In this document: positions 23,101 to 36,020 of the stretch, piece by piece
How positions within the stretch are numbered: position 1 is the stretch's first letter
Layout: every line of letters begins with the position of its first letter
Assembly (NCBI RefSeq): GCF_030052815.1
Contig: NC_079501.1
Coordinates: 41,411,593-41,475,592 of the forward strand
Source: Hevea brasiliensis
Taxonomy: Eukaryota > Streptophyta > Magnoliopsida > Malpighiales > Euphorbiaceae
Direction: 5' to 3'
DNA length: 64,000 nt
Translations under genes and position numbers: made by a program
The notes under the pieces: model-generated
The model's database searches: none
Told to the model about the DNA's origin: nothing
The model's input: only the letters and a program-made list of their open reading frames with translations

Positions 23101-25463
23101 TTGATTATCATAAAGTTAAGAAATTCTAAGGTTTATACAAGCCTATAAAGAGACAAAAGAGGTTAGTGCATGTTAATTACTTAATCTAGTTTATTTCTTA
23201 AAACTTAGTTTGAATATGAACAAATAATTTAGAAATTGAGATAAATCATGTGTGAAATTGAGAATGGAATTTTGGCTAACTTTATGAGAGTGGTAGTTGA
23301 TGGTTTTGATGGATTTAAAATGGCTTAGAAATGGTGTTGATGTGTAGACAAAAATTTGAAATGGATTAGTATGCCCAATTGACATGTGTTGTGTGAACCT
23401 TGAATTTGAGATAGGGTTTGGACACAAAAACTTCGATCTTGTTCATGTGTTGGTGAATGAAGGTTTAAATGGTCAATTAGTGACCATTTGGCTGTGTATG
23501 ATGAAGAATTGAAGTGAGTTGTAGCTCGGGATTTGAGTTTGGCTAGGCTGTCCATGGTGACCTACAGAATTGGACATGAGTCCAGCAGGTTTGGGCAGCC
23601 ATAACTTGAATTTTAAAGGTTCAATTGGTGAAAGGCCAATTGGACATGAAACTAGACACATAATGGCACAACTTTGGTGAAGAAACCATGCCCATAAGAC
23701 CAAACCAAGTGGACCAAAAGCTTGCCCCAATCCGGGTGACCTGCAGTCTGTTTCTGCAGAATGACCAAATAAACAGTGATTGTTCATTTAGCCATAACTT
23801 AGGGTAGAATGGTCCAATTGACCTGAAATTTTACCAGCGACAAGTTGAGATATAGACCAACAGCTTTCATACAGAAACCTAACCCAAATTATGACCAGAA
23901 CCTATCCAACAAGTGAGTTGAAGTCACTATTCACTGCACTGTAGATATGGTCAGTCCAAAAAAATTTTAATCCAGCCAGTTGTGGTTTTTGGACCATAAC
24001 TTGAGCTAAAAAACTCCAAATGGAGTGATTCTAAAAAGAAAATTTAACTAGAAAAAATAAGGAACAACTTTTATGTTGACCATTTTTCCAAATTCCCACT
24101 GCAAAATTGACCAATAGAACAGTAAACACAAGGCATAAAAATTGAAAATTCTGCCTAACTAACATTAAGCTTAGAAATGGTATTGGCAACCAATACCAAC
24201 AAATTTTGAATGCAAAATGTGGTATGTTGATGATATTAAAACCAATGTACCTATTGCCTATGCAAAAGTTAACATTTTTGTTGACCAATGAATGGAATAG
24301 TAACACTAAAACTTAAATTCCAAAAATTGTGAAATTTAAAGGTGTGAAATGCCCTAGTATACCTAAGAAGATTGGTTTGGATAGCTTGGCATGCCAATAG
24401 GGTTCAGTTAGTAGTACTGCACATGGCATTATGCCATTCTATGATTTCATGGCTTTTAGCCATTCTGACATTGTGTTGAGACTTGGCCTTGTGCCTAATG
24501 TTATTACAGCTTATTAGCTGTTCTGTTGCACACCGGGAGATACATATGTGACCGATGGTGTGACGGCCCGAGGTACTTGATACCCAAAGGCGCCACCCGT
24601 TTATCCAGTCTAGTTGTCCAGTATAGGTTACTTGGGCAACCAAAAATGAAAGTGGATAAATTTAATGAAATAATGAATATAACAAGTACAAAATAAGTAA
24701 GACTACAAATACTAAACGAAAATTTATTTGGAATGAGACATCAATACATTCACTGCATATTTATTTTATATTATTTATTTTTATTTTATTATTGGCACCA
24801 GTAAGCATTATTGCTTAGCGCGTTGCTTTTGCCACGCGTAGGTTCTGGAGAGACCGATTGAGAGCCCAGTAGACCATAGACTGGGTGAGACCATCTGCAG
24901 CTCTGCATAGTATCCGTGTCACCTCACCGTCATCAGTGCATTGGTAGGACACTAGGTTTTATTTTGATATTTTGTAATTAACTTTTATTTTCTCATATGT
25001 AATTGAAACTTATGTAATGTATTTTGGTATTAATGTAAATAGTAGAAATTGTGTTTATGAATGGAAAATTTGAGTATTTATTTATTGCTTATATATGAAT
25101 ACCATGAGAAATGAATGATTGAGAAATGGAAATGTTGTGGAAAATATTGAGATTTTGATAATTATTGGAGTTTGAGAATGATTGGAAATGATTATTGGAA
25201 GTGTTTTTAATAGGTTCCGAAGAACTGTTTTCTCCATTTTTAGTCGGTACTCTGCCGGATTTTTTATAAAATTTTCGGAACCTCAATAAATTATAATTTC
25301 AATAAATGACTTAAATGAATTATATTTCATAAATTTTACTTCATAACTATAAAAAAATAATAATAAATTAGAAAAAAAAATAATTGAATTAAAATAGGGT
25401 GTTCCGATACACTGTGTGGCATATCTTGTTCGGCTACACTGTAGACGGGTAAAGGGTGTCACA
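20186..25463 (+). mobile_element. Tekay-1 3' LTR, split by a solo copia LTR
   Basis: TGTAACACCC...GGGTGTCACA. Parts 20186-20780 and 22891-25463 give about 3168 bp, against 3165 for the 5' LTR. The pair is closely similar with scattered substitutions, pointing to a moderately young insertion. The right end is followed by the target duplication AATCT (25464-25468). Confidence 0.94.
20781..22885 (+). mobile_element. Solo Ty1/copia LTR, plus strand, TSD AGCAT
   Basis: 2105 bp, TGTTAGTAGTATGCC...CGTTCCTTCA, flanked by AGCAT at 20776-20780 and 22886-22890. The 5' LTR of the host element shows the empty site ('attaaagcatcactta' at about 12771), confirming exact boundaries. TATA-like TATTTAAG at 22317-22324. 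It carries dense TTAATTAA palindromes around 21830-22040. No coding. Confidence 0.96.
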
Positions 25464-26990
25464 AATCTGTTCCTCTAAGTAAATAGAGATAAAATCTTAT
25501 GTTCATTTAATTGTTCTTGATGTTTCAAGTTCCTGGCCAGGACAGATAGATTTAATCAGAAAAGTGTTTCTGATGAGAAAATCTTTTTAATCAAGAACTA
25601 GAATTAAAAGAGAACATAATATTCATAGCAAATAGAGTTTGACATAAACCATGACTCTAGCTTGAGTTGGGATTTTGTAACAAAGAGATTCTAGTGCATA
25701 GTAACATATGATTATAGGTTCATTTAAGGTAAACCTTATTACTGATTGGGTGACCATGGCATGCTATGCTAGGTGTTAACCATGGTCTATGAGGTGCATA
25801 AAATGATTTAGAGAAATCATTTATGGTAAGAAAGAGTTTTGGTGATATTAAGAGTTGATATCATATCTCATTGTATATTAGTGATGAGCCTAGTAAGTCA
25901 CACACATACACAAGTTATCACCTAATTAAATATGATTTAATTAATTAATTAAAGAGTTTAATTGATTAATTAAATAGGTTTGGTTTGTAATTAGATTGCA
26001 AAGTCCCTAGCATGACTTGAAACCAAATCTAGGTTATTGGATGTATAGTATAAGTTAAATTTATATTTAAAGTGTTTAAATATGAATTTAATTAATGAGA
26101 AATTAATTAATAGAGATTAATTAATTAATTTATATTTGATATAAATTGATTAGAAGAAGAGAGATAATTATTTTGGGTTAAGAACTCAAAATTAAAACAC
26201 AGGGGCATTTTGGTCATTTCACAGGGTGACATGTGGCACCATGAGATGGTGACACATGGCACTACACATAAGCTTGCCAAATGTCTTTTAATCATGTAAA
26301 ATTATTAAAATTAAGATTAAATATAGGTTTGACACTTGGCACAATGTGATTGGGTCAATTAAACCTAGAACCAATCAAAGGGTGACATGTGGCAAGGGTT
26401 TAATGTGTTGACCTAGCTATACATGTGTTGTTATGAAAAGAAAAATAATACAACCAGCAGCTCCTCATCCTTGATGCTGCCACCCAAGAGTCTCCCTTCT
26501 CTTCCTCTTCATCTCTCATCTATTCCAAGAGATTAGCAAGCAATCTCTTGAATTAAAAATACTAGAAATCGTTTCTAGTGTCCTGTTTACATCTTTTATC
26601 TCTTAAAAGGCAGAACTTGATTTTCTAAATAATAGAAAAAGCTTTAAAAGCTGTTCAAGGGCTGCCATAGGTGTTCTTGGTGTGGACAAGCTAGAGGGAC
26701 AACATCTGGTGTCCTGAAGATGAATCTCAAAGGCGCAAATACACTGCAGTATATCAAGAGGTTAATGTGTTTATTCTTGATTTAATCTAGGGTTCTAAAA
26801 TTAATCTGATTAATTTTAAAATCTTAAATGGCAAATACAGATCCAAAAACATATTAAAAGAGTTTTAATATGTTGTTTATCATTGAAATCAAATAGATAA
26901 AAATAAATCTTGCATGATGCATGTGACCATAGGTGAAAATTTTTGAATTCAATAGTATAAACTTGTGTTTTTCATGCTTGTGCTCCTTCA

Positions 26991-28026
26991 CATGTGTCAC
27001 CATCTCATGGTGCCGCATATCACCCTATGAAATGACCAAAATGCCTCTTTGTCTTAATTTTGAGTTCTCAACCCAAAATAATTATTTCTCTTCTTCTAAT
27101 CAATTTATATCAAATATAAATCAATTAATTAATCTTTATTAATTAATTTCTCATTAATTAAATTCATATTTAAGCACTTTAAATATAAATTTAACTTATA
27201 CTATACATCCAATAATCTAGATTTGGTTTCAAGCCATGCTAGGGACTTTGCAATCTGATTGCAAACCAAAACTATTTAATTAATTAATTAAACTCTTTAA
27301 TTAATTAATTAAATCATATTTAATTAGGTGATAACTTGTGTATGTGTGTGACTTACTAGGCTCATCACTAATTGGCAATGAGATCTGATATTAACTCTTA
27401 ATATCATCAGAACTCCTTCTTACCAAAAATGATTTCTCTAAATCATTTTATGCACCTCATAGACCAATATTAACATCTAGTATAGCATGCCATGGCCACC
27501 CAATTAGTAATAAGATTTACCTTAAATGAACCTATAATCATATGTTGCCATGTACTAGAATCTGTCTGTTACAAAACCCCAACTCAAGCTAGAGTCATGG
27601 TTTATGTCAAACCCCATTTGCTTTGAATATTATGTTCTCTTTTAATTCCAGTTCTTGATTAAAAAGATTTTCTCATCAGAAACTCTTTCTGAATAAATCT
27701 ATCTGTCCTAGCCAGGAACTTGAAACATCAAGAACAATTAAATGAACATAGGATTTTATCTCTATTTACTTAGAGGAACAAATTCCATCTTGATCAACAC
27801 CTACCTCCATATATAACTAGTAGGAGCCAAGACATGCCCATATACCCATACACAGTACAAGTATGAAAGCAGTATCAAACTCAAACCACCTATATACAAG
27901 ATAACTATGTTATCTCAGGTCTAAAGATTATATGCACTGATATGATTTATGACAATGCATTGACAAGAGTAAACTCCATGTGCTTGTCATAAGTGTCACT
28001 GGTTCGGCCTACTTATCATATATAAG
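26991..28026 (-). mobile_element. Truncated copia LTR, minus strand
   Basis: Matches the minus-strand solo LTR from about 5863 to 6892, so it lacks about 730 bp at one end and its last about 340 bp at the other. The left end meets the plus-strand copia LTR end; the right end is cut by a Tekay LTR end at 28027. The plus-strand copia element probably inserted into this older LTR of its own family (candidate TSD CATGT at 26991-26995). Confidence 0.88.
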
Positions 28027-28177
28027 TGTGACACCCCTTTCCCGTATACAGTATACCCGAGTAAGCAATGTCACACGGTGTACCGGCACACTCTAATATA
28101 CCTTAATTAATTTTTATCATGCTTTTGAATATAACTTGTGAAATATAATGTATTTGAGCCATTTATCGAAACTATAA
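28027..28177 (-). mobile_element. Terminal 151 bp of a Tekay-type LTR, minus strand
   Basis: Starts TGTGACACCCC, the reverse complement of a Tekay LTR end, and continues with a diverged form of the last about 150 bp of the Tekay-1 LTR (cgtatacagtatacccgag; gtcacacggtgtaccgg). It is interrupted by Tekay-2 at 28178. The rest may resume beyond the right edge. Confidence 0.75.
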
Positions 28178-31100
28178 TGTAACACCCCAAAGTTCGGTAG
28201 TGCGTTCTGCTGCTCCGGTGACTAGTGTTGTCCGGACAGATAGGATGCCTAGAACCATACTTCGATATGAGTGAGGAGACATAAAATAATGAAATACAAG
28301 AAAAGAAAGTACAAGAAAAACAAAGGAAAAATGATAGCAAAGAAATGTGACCAAGTTAAACGAGCCGGGAAACCTAACGATGGGTGATCAGACTGAAGTC
28401 ACGGCGTGGACCGTTGACTAGCCTCGGATCATGGGAACCCTGGAAAATATTTTTAGGACTTAAATAGACCCTTATTGAAGAATAAATATCATTAGAAAGA
28501 TCAAAGAAAAATTAAATAATTAGTACAAAGAAAAGTGAGAAATCGAAAAATAGACAAAACCCGGTAATACCGAAAAATCGGGAACGTAACCCGAACAGGG
28601 GCATTATGGTCATTTGACATCCCGAAGTGTCTTTTGACCTAAATGTCCATTAAAAATAAATAGTATTACACTTAGAAAATAAAAGGAAAAATTAATTTAG
28701 TGGTGCCTAAAGTAAATAGCTAAAATCAAGGTTAAATGTGGGATTAAGTGAAAGTTAGCTTAAAATATGATTTAAATTTAGTTAGTGGACCACTAGGGAT
28801 TTAATTAAACATAAATATGGCTGAAGTAAGTCCACTAACCAGCTGAAATCTCATCTTCCTCATGTCCTCTCAATATTGCCGAATTGAAGAACACAAAAAC
28901 CTCCATGGCCGTTTTGGGTAAAGCTTGATCCATCCCCTCATTTCAACCCCAAATCACCTAGGGTTCTTCATTAAACTTTGTCTACACATCACAAGGAAGA
29001 TATTGATACCAAATTTGAGAAGTTTGGTGAAGGTTTAGCAAGTTACAATCAAAGGTAAGTTTACACTTTTGAGAATTCCTTTGTTAAACTTTATGTTCAT
29101 GTTATGGGTGTTAATTTTGTGAAGGAAATTTTAAAGTTTAAGTAGTTATTGAGATAGCCATTTTTGGACAGCCATGGGGTCACGCATTTAGTGATTTATT
29201 ATGCATATAATTGATGAGAAATAATGTTGATCATGGTGAGTTAGTAACCTAGTGAATTACTTCATGTTTATATGGTGATTTATGCACTTGGATGGGAATT
29301 GGTAAGTTGGACGGCACTTTGATGTTGAAGAAGGCCTGCGGCAGCTTGGGAACACTTGAGTAAATGTATATATTGAAGGAAGTGTAGGCAGAATATTGAC
29401 CTAGAAGGATTGATGATATGTATGTAGATTGATATTGTAAAGTGTATGTAAAATTTGTAATGGTTAGGTGTGTATGTAATGGTACTTAGAAATTGTATAT
29501 GTGAATTATAATTGGTGTGTTGAGGGTAATGGTAATCTGCCCAAAGTAATGTTGATGTAATGTAGAAAATGCTTTTGGTAATGTACCAAAACAGATTGGT
29601 AGGTAAGTAAACAAATTGCAAAGGTAAATGTGTGTTTGAAGTGGGGTGTGAAAGGCATATTGAGGGCAGTGTACATTTTAGCCTATAACCTTAAATGTGT
29701 AACCTCAATTGGTATGACACCAATTTAAGGTGAAACTAGGCACAAAATGTGCCAACTTTCATTGAGAAACCATACCAAAATTCTGCTTGCAAGGTGACCT
29801 AAGAAAATGACCAATTCGGATTAGGTGCAATTAGGACCTGAAAAATGACCAATTGGGCAGCAGTGAGTGTTTAGGCCATAACTCACTCAAACCAGGTCCA
29901 ATTGACCTGAAATTTTAACCAAGAATAGTTAAGACCCATACCTACAAGTCTTATGAAGACACCAAAGCCCAGAAATGACCATAAGCAAGTCAAAAAGCTT
30001 GCACAAGTTCGGGTCCAAAAACTGGCCGAACCAAAGTTGACCAAATTGACCAAAAAAATGACCTAATTGATGCCATTTGACCAGCAATAGTGTAATGACC
30101 ATAACTTGGTCTACTTAACTCGGATTGACCTAAAATTTTGCACCGCGGTCCATAATATATAGATCTACAAGTTTATAGTTTCGACCGAGGGAACTAGACC
30201 GTCCGGCTAGGTCAAACCAGTGTCCCGGAATCCAGCAATTTGCATTAAAATGCACTAAGCAAGGAAGTGACTTTGGTAAAACATACCAAACCTAAAACCC
30301 TATCAAATGTGACATATTAACGACACTAAAACCTAATTTACCTAAAACGCAACGAGGGTCGGTATATTAGGTGATTAAGTGAATAATTGAGTTCAGTGCA
30401 TTATTTACCAAACACCATCGATAGAGACAGTTTAATTTAGTACTGAAACACTTCAAATTGTGTTTCTCAGTTACTAAAGACTCAGGGAAAGGGAAGGAAA
30501 TCGAGTCCGGACAGGAGACAGTCATCAGAGGTTTGTGCACAACAACTGTTTCTTTTGAATTATTTTCAATTGAAATAAATATTGACTATTTGTATATTAT
30601 TGTTTTAAATTGTGGAAATGTGTTTGATGGACACTTATTGATTGAAAAATATTGTGAATGGTTTGAAACTGTGAAAAATTGTTTGAATGACATTGATGGA
30701 TACTTATTGATTTAAAAGCATTGGAAATGGTTTGAAACCACAGCTATCATGTGTATTGATTGTATTCCTCATTAGCTTGTCTAGTGGGACGAATTGAATT
30801 CCCTCTCTGGCTGAAGTGTTGAGGTGTGTGCCTGTTGAGGACGAATTGGATGAGTACTCATATTTTTGCTAGCTAGCCATGTTATTCCTCATTAGTCATC
30901 GACTTTTGGGACGAATTGAATACCTCATCAGCCATCGGCTTTTGGGACGAATTGAACTATGGATCATGATTAAGCTGTGTGTGATTTATTGATGTGTATT
31001 GTGAGATTGTGAAATGGATTTAAACTCTCATTGACATATACTGTCATTTGAATTCAAACCTGATCTGACTTATGGAAAATTATTGTGATATTGAGAAATG

Positions 31101-31852
31101 GAATTTAAATTCTTGATGACAATTATTGTCTTGGATTTAACTATGATTTTAAATATCCACTATTTACATGATTTATGAATTGTGATTTAAATTTGTATTT
31201 GGTTAATGTTGTGCACCACTGAGACATTGTCTCGTGATAGCTTTTATTGTCGCCGCAGTAGAGAGACGCATGTATACAGACTAGGCTGCATATACATCCA
31301 GCGAGGGATTACCTGGTATTATGAGTATACTAGTATTTTGCATTTTGTACTGTAATTTATGACACTGTATGTACATTTTGTTTTTGGTTTTGAGCAGTTG
31401 TAAATTCAAATTGTACCTTGAAGTTGTAGAATAATTATGAGCTGTTTTGACTTGTAAAAGTTGTATTATATTTCCTTATCTCAGACTTTGAAAAATTTCT
31501 ATGGAATTGAGTTGATAAATTGTTGTGTTGAGAAATATATTGGAGTTGAGATTTGGAACATTATTGAAGTGCTTTTTACAGGTTTTCTGAAGAACTCTTT
31601 TGTCCAAAATACAGATGGCACTCTGCCAAAATTTTTACAGAAATTCCAAATAAATCAAATGAGTTAGTTGTTTCACTTCAGTTCACCAAAGTTTTTAACA
31701 CCTGTAAATAGTGCTCACCACGGTAAAAGAAGTAAGAAAAGTTTTTAAAATCCCTTGTAGTATATTTAATGGGTTATCAGTAGACGGATTTGGTAATTCA
31801 TTAGGTATACTACGGGATCATGTTATGCCTTACAGAGGGGTAGGGTGTGACA
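28178..31852 (+). mobile_element. Tekay-2 5' LTR (3675 bp)
   Basis: TGTAACACCCC...GGGTGTGACA. It pairs with the 3' LTR at 60923-64000 at high identity; differences include a 14-bp block ('gacccgaaaaccga', 62929) absent here and small indels near 28560. Recurrent modules at 29682, 29876 and 30099. No gene: the open frames at 29280-29621 (minus), 30458-30715 and 31461-32025 (plus) have no recognisable domain and no family counterpart. Confidence 0.95.
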
Positions 31853-31860
31853 TGTTTTGG

Positions 31861-31873
31861 TGGTATCAGAGCC
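31861..31873 (+). other. Tekay-2 primer-binding site, tRNA-iMet type
   Basis: TGGTATCAGAGCC, eight bases after the LTR end. Confidence 0.85.
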
Positions 31874-32040
31874 TGGTTTTTAAATTCTGTTTTCACCTGT
31901 TATTTGAATGTTCTTTCTTCATAGTACAACTGCTCAATATCATTTTTGATACATACAGTACATTACATTATAAATATGCACTAACGGGAGGAAATCTCCT
32001 TGTGTTATTTGTTCAGGAGATCTAGATCCTCGCATTAACT

Positions 32041-33300
32041 ATGGAAGAGGGTGATCGTTCAGTCGATCAGTCTATTGAGGCTGAGGTGCAAGGGGATGCC
32101 CCAGGCCTACAAAATGTCAGTGGTTCAAAGAAGACTGACCTGCAGCTGCAGATTTCTCGATTCGCTCAAAGAGATGGCTGCAATGTTCCAACAAATGGCT
32201 GGCAATGTACCTACTCAAGTCCCAATACAGACACCAGTGGTACAACCACAGTCTCCTACAAGGCAGTATGATAAATTGATGAAGTATGGGGCTACAGAGT
32301 TTAAGGGGACAGTAGATCCTCTAGAAGCTGAACAATGGTTAGAGATGATGGATAGGGTTTTCAAGAAGCTACATTGTACAGAAGAGCTTAGATTTGAATA
32401 CTTAGTGTCCTTACTACAGGGGGATGCTTATGACTGGTGGAAAACCATTCCCCACAGTCTGGTAGAGCCTGCAGTGCTAACATGGAATGACTTCCTCAAG
32501 GAATTCAGCAAATATATCCTCGATGCTTATGTAGACCGAGTCGCAAGAGTTCCTAAGTTTGAAACAGGGGGCATCAGTGGCTGAGTATGAAAGAGAATTT
32601 TCCCGCCTTAGCCATTATGCAATGAGTCTACTCTCTACCAGCAGGGAAAGATGCAAGAGGTTTGAAACTGGCTTGAAGCCCAGTATCAGAGTACAAGTGC
32701 TCGGCTTCAAACACACTAACTTCTCTGAACTTGTTTCTCATGCCCTAGAGTTGGAAAGAGTTGAATTTGAGACTGCTCCTGAGAAGAAGAGGTCAGAGAA
32801 GACAGAGAAAGAGGGAAAATCAGTAGAACAGAGTTCCAGTGGTCATACTGGAAAGAGGAAGAACTATGGGGGACATGGTTGAGGTGGCAAGAAATCTGGT
32901 AGGGGAAGATATTCATGACAGAGACCTCCCCAATCTGGACAGCAGAGTACCAGAGGTTCCTATCCTCCCCGCCAATGTGAAACATGTGGAAGAAATCATG
33001 GTGGGATCTGCTACAAGGCTATTGCAGCCTATTATAACTGTGGAGGCACAGGACACTTTGCCAAGGACTACACCAGTAGTCGCAGAGTTGGACCATCTCC
33101 TACTACTGCAGAAGGGTTAGTTCAGAGCCCTGTCACCAGAAGTTCACAACCACCTAGCAGAGGTAGAGGCAGGGGTAGAGGTAACCCAGCAGGCAGCCAA
33201 GGCACAGTAAAACACTCAGAGCAAGATAGTGCTCCAGTCAGAGTCTATGCCATGAGAGAGAGAGAAGAGGCAGAGACATCTGATGTTGTGGCTGGTACCT
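32041..33300 (+). pseudogene. Tekay-2 gag
   Basis: ATG 32041 (MEEGDRSVDQSIEAEVQG), then two frame changes (near 32160 and 32560). Gag domain: LVSLLQGDAYDWWKTIPHS, FLKEFSKYI, ASVAEYEREFSRLSHYA, RCKRFETGL. A basic linker follows, then CETCGRNHGGICYKA and a zinc knuckle at 33030-33072 that reads YYNCGGTGHFAKDY. In the family this is C-x2-C-x4-H-x4-C; both outer Cys are Tyr here, so the knuckle is dead. A C-terminal RGRGRGRG stretch and RVYAMREREE lead into protease. Confidence 0.88.
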
Positions 33301-33638
33301 TCTCAACTTTTAACTAGAATGTGTTTGTGTTATTTGATCCGGGTTCTACCCATTCTTATGTGAGTGCTAGCATCATTGATTGCATTGTTGTTCCATGTAC
33401 AAAAATGGACTTTGAGGTGCTAGTAACGAGTCCGTTAGGACAGGAGGTCAGGGTTAATAGAATGTATAGAGATTGTCCTTTGGTGATCCAAGGACACACT
33501 TTCCTGTCTGATTTCATTGAAATGCCCTTCAGAGATTATGATATCATCTTGGGCATGGATTGGTTAGCTAGGCATCATGCCATGATTGATCAGAGGTCAA
33601 GATCACTTTTGGCCTTCCTCAGTACAGTGATGTGGTGA
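33301..33638 (+). pseudogene. Tekay-2 protease
   Basis: Aspartic protease: VLFDPGSTHSYVSASI with its Asp codon at 33336-33338, then CPLVIQGHTFLSDFIEMPF and the C-terminal [20 protein letters not shown] sits just before the first strand (33314) and the frame shifts after GMDWL near 33590, disconnecting it from RT. About 105 open codons. Confidence 0.88.
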
Positions 33639-34570
33639 TACAAGGGGAGAGGCAGCTATTGCCATCAAACCTCATTTCGGCTGCACTAGCCAGAAAAATG
33701 ATCAGAAAGGGGTGTGAAGCATACTTGGCACATGTGGTAGACACCCAAGTGGGGAGTCCAGCGTTGAAGGACATCCCTACAGTACATGACTTTCTAGATG
33801 TGTTTCCTGATGAATTGCCAGGATTACCTCCGGAAAGAGAAGTGCAGTTTGAAATTAATGTTATGCCTAGTGTGGATCCAATTTCCATAACGCCATACAA
33901 AATGGCACTAGCAGAGTTGAAGGAGCTGAAGATACAATTGCAAGAACTACTTGAAAAGGGCTTCATCTGCCCTAATGTGTCACCTTGGGGAGCACCAGTG
34001 TTGTTTGTTAAGAAGAAGGATGGTACTCTCCGCTTATGTGTTGACTACCGGCAGTTGAATAAGGTGACAATAAAGAACAGATATCCATTGCCTCGTATTG
34101 ATGATCTGTTTGATCAATTGAAGGGTGCTACTGTATTCTCCAAAATTGATTTGCGATCCGTTACTATCGATTGAAGGTGCAAGAGCGAGTATTCCAAAAT
34201 CGCTTTAACTCGATATGGCCACTATGAGTTTCTAGTAATGCCATTCGGGTTGACAAATGCTCCACCGCTTATGGATCTGATGAACACTATCTTCAGACCA
34301 TATCTTGATCAATTTGTGGTGGTGTTTATTGATGACATTTTGATATACTCGAGGAATGCAGAGGAGCATGACAGACATCTGCGGATTGTACTGCAGACCT
34401 TAAGGGAGAAACAGCTATACGCCAAATTGTCGAAGTGTGAATTTTGGCTGAAAGAAATCTCCTTTTTGGGACATGTTGTGTCAGCTGAAGGGATCAAGGT
34501 GGATTCCAGCAAGGTAGAAGCTATCCTTAATTGGAAGCCGCCAGAATATCACGTAAATTCGCAGCTTTAG
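33632..34570 (+). pseudogene. Tekay-2 reverse transcriptase
   Basis: Two open stretches (33632-34174 and 34238-34570) with a damaged bridge between them. Visible: [68 protein letters not shown] (Asp codons at 34331-34336), [18 protein letters not shown]. The break at 34155-34230 is a cluster of tiny base losses around what should be CCGG, CAG and similar sites, rather than a clean deletion. RT motifs on both sides are intact. Confidence 0.9.
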
Positions 34571-35354
34571 GTTTAGCTGGATATTACCGTCGGTTTGTGA
34601 AGGGGTTTTCTATGTTATCTTCTCCACTGACTAAACTGCTTCGGAAAGATGTAAAATTTCAGTGGACTGATAAATGTCAGCAGAGTTTTGATGAGTTGAA
34701 GAGGTGTTTAACTGAAGCTCCAGTTCTCACTTTACCTACTTCGGGTAAAGAATACACAGTTTATAGTGATGCTTCTCACAATGGGTTAGGCTGTGTACTG
34801 ATGCAAGATCGGAATGTCATTGCTTATGCATCACGCCAGCTGAAACCGCATGAGAGGAACTACCCAACACATGATCCGAGTTAGCACTATTGTTTTTGCT
34901 CAAGATCCGAGACACTATTTGTATGGGGAGAAATGCTACATTTACACAGATCACAAGAGCTTGAAGTACTTAGGCACCCAGAAGGAATTGAATTTCAGGC
35001 AGAGGAGATGGTTAGAACTCATTAAAGATTATGATTGCTTAATAGACTATCAGCCAGGGAAAGCAAATGTGGTGGCTGACGCCTTAAGTCGCAAGACTAT
35101 GGCAAGTCTCAGAGTTTCTCCTTTGTCCATGGTGTATGAATTGAAAGCACAGCATGCCAGTTTAGAGGTTGATGATGAGGGACAGACAGTAGTTGCATGG
35201 CATGTACAGCCAGTGTTGATTGATCAGATCAGAATGGCTGCACAGAGCGATGAAAAATATCAGAAGCTACTGAAAGAAGTCCAGCAGGGCAAGAAACCTG
35301 AATTCTCTGTGAGAGATGATGGTTTATTGCTACATCAGGGCAGAATGTGCGTTC
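34531..35354 (+). pseudogene. Tekay-2 RNase H, cut by the Ogre insertion
   Basis: [15 protein letters not shown], then [20 protein letters not shown] (first Asp), then NYPTHD followed by a frame change where the ELAAIVFALKIW helix is scrambled (34865-34910), [17 protein letters not shown] and [18 protein letters not shown] linker toward integrase runs to 35354. The Ogre element follows after CTAGT; coding resumes at 59584 without loss. Confidence 0.9.
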
Positions 35355-36020
35355 CTAGTTGTCGACACCATATTTTGGCCGATCCCCAAAATCAACAAGA
35401 CTTTGAAACCGATCCCCAGCACTAGGTCTCCCTGGGCCAGCCAATGACATTTCCGACTTCTCTTCATTTTTCTTTACCAGATGACCATATTTCCGGACTC
35501 TCCTTAAAAGGAATTGAATCAATGCTAAGTCCTAACATTCGTTAAAGCCCTGCCGATCTCTCAAATCATTTACCGATCTCTCAAACCCGCTGTCGAATTT
35601 CCAGACCCGTCGGGTATATCCCTGATCTCTGTTGATAAATGAAGTGAACTAGCATTAGATCTTTTCTTACCAGTTTTATAGCCGATCTCCTTTTCGGAAG
35701 ATCAAGAGCTAAGGTTTTGGTTCGGTTTAACGAGGGTTCCGATCTTAAGTTTTCAAGTTAAATTTTCAATTTTAATCAAGTCCCGTTCAGCATTTCTTCC
35801 CCACCGATCTCATGCTTATTGTGCTTTCCGATCTCTTATACTTAGATTAATAATTGCATTTTTGTCTTACTGTGCTGATACAATTAAATACTCAGACAAA
35901 CAATGGTTTAAAATGTTCCGATCACAACCCTTCATTGAACAAAGAGGCATTCCATTTCATTTCATAATTTGTACAAGTTATTCGGCTGGGGGATCACCCC
36001 CAGCCTGATTTACATTCTGC

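Larger units (their letters stand above)
12170..25463 (+). mobile_element. Tekay-1: full-length Tekay/Del chromovirus (Ty3/gypsy)
   Basis: Complete LTR retrotransposon with 5-bp target duplication AATCT (12165-12169 and 25464-25468). Order: 5' LTR, primer site, gag, protease, RT, RNase H, integrase, C-terminal chromodomain-like tail, polypurine tract, 3' LTR. Without the nested solo LTR it is about 11.2 kb. Coding is broken by about a dozen stops, two frame changes and a 75-bp insert in integrase, so it is not autonomous. Confidence 0.95.
11582..26990 (+). mobile_element. Copia 3' LTR, split by Tekay-1
   Basis: First part 11582-12169, second part 25469-26990, about 2110 bp in all, matching the 2105-bp LTR at 20781-22885. 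The first dinucleotide is TA rather than TG. The two parts join exactly if Tekay-1 and one AATCT are removed: the intact relative reads 'gatggaatatgttcct' (21359) where this one reads 'catggaatct' then 'gttcctct'. The end CTCCTTCA is at 26990, flanked by CATGT. The matching 5' LTR and most of the body are not in the window. Confidence 0.93.

Noticed and set aside
31461..32025. Small plus-strand open frames before Tekay-2 gag
   Set aside because: They cross the LTR end and the primer site and encode nothing recognisable.
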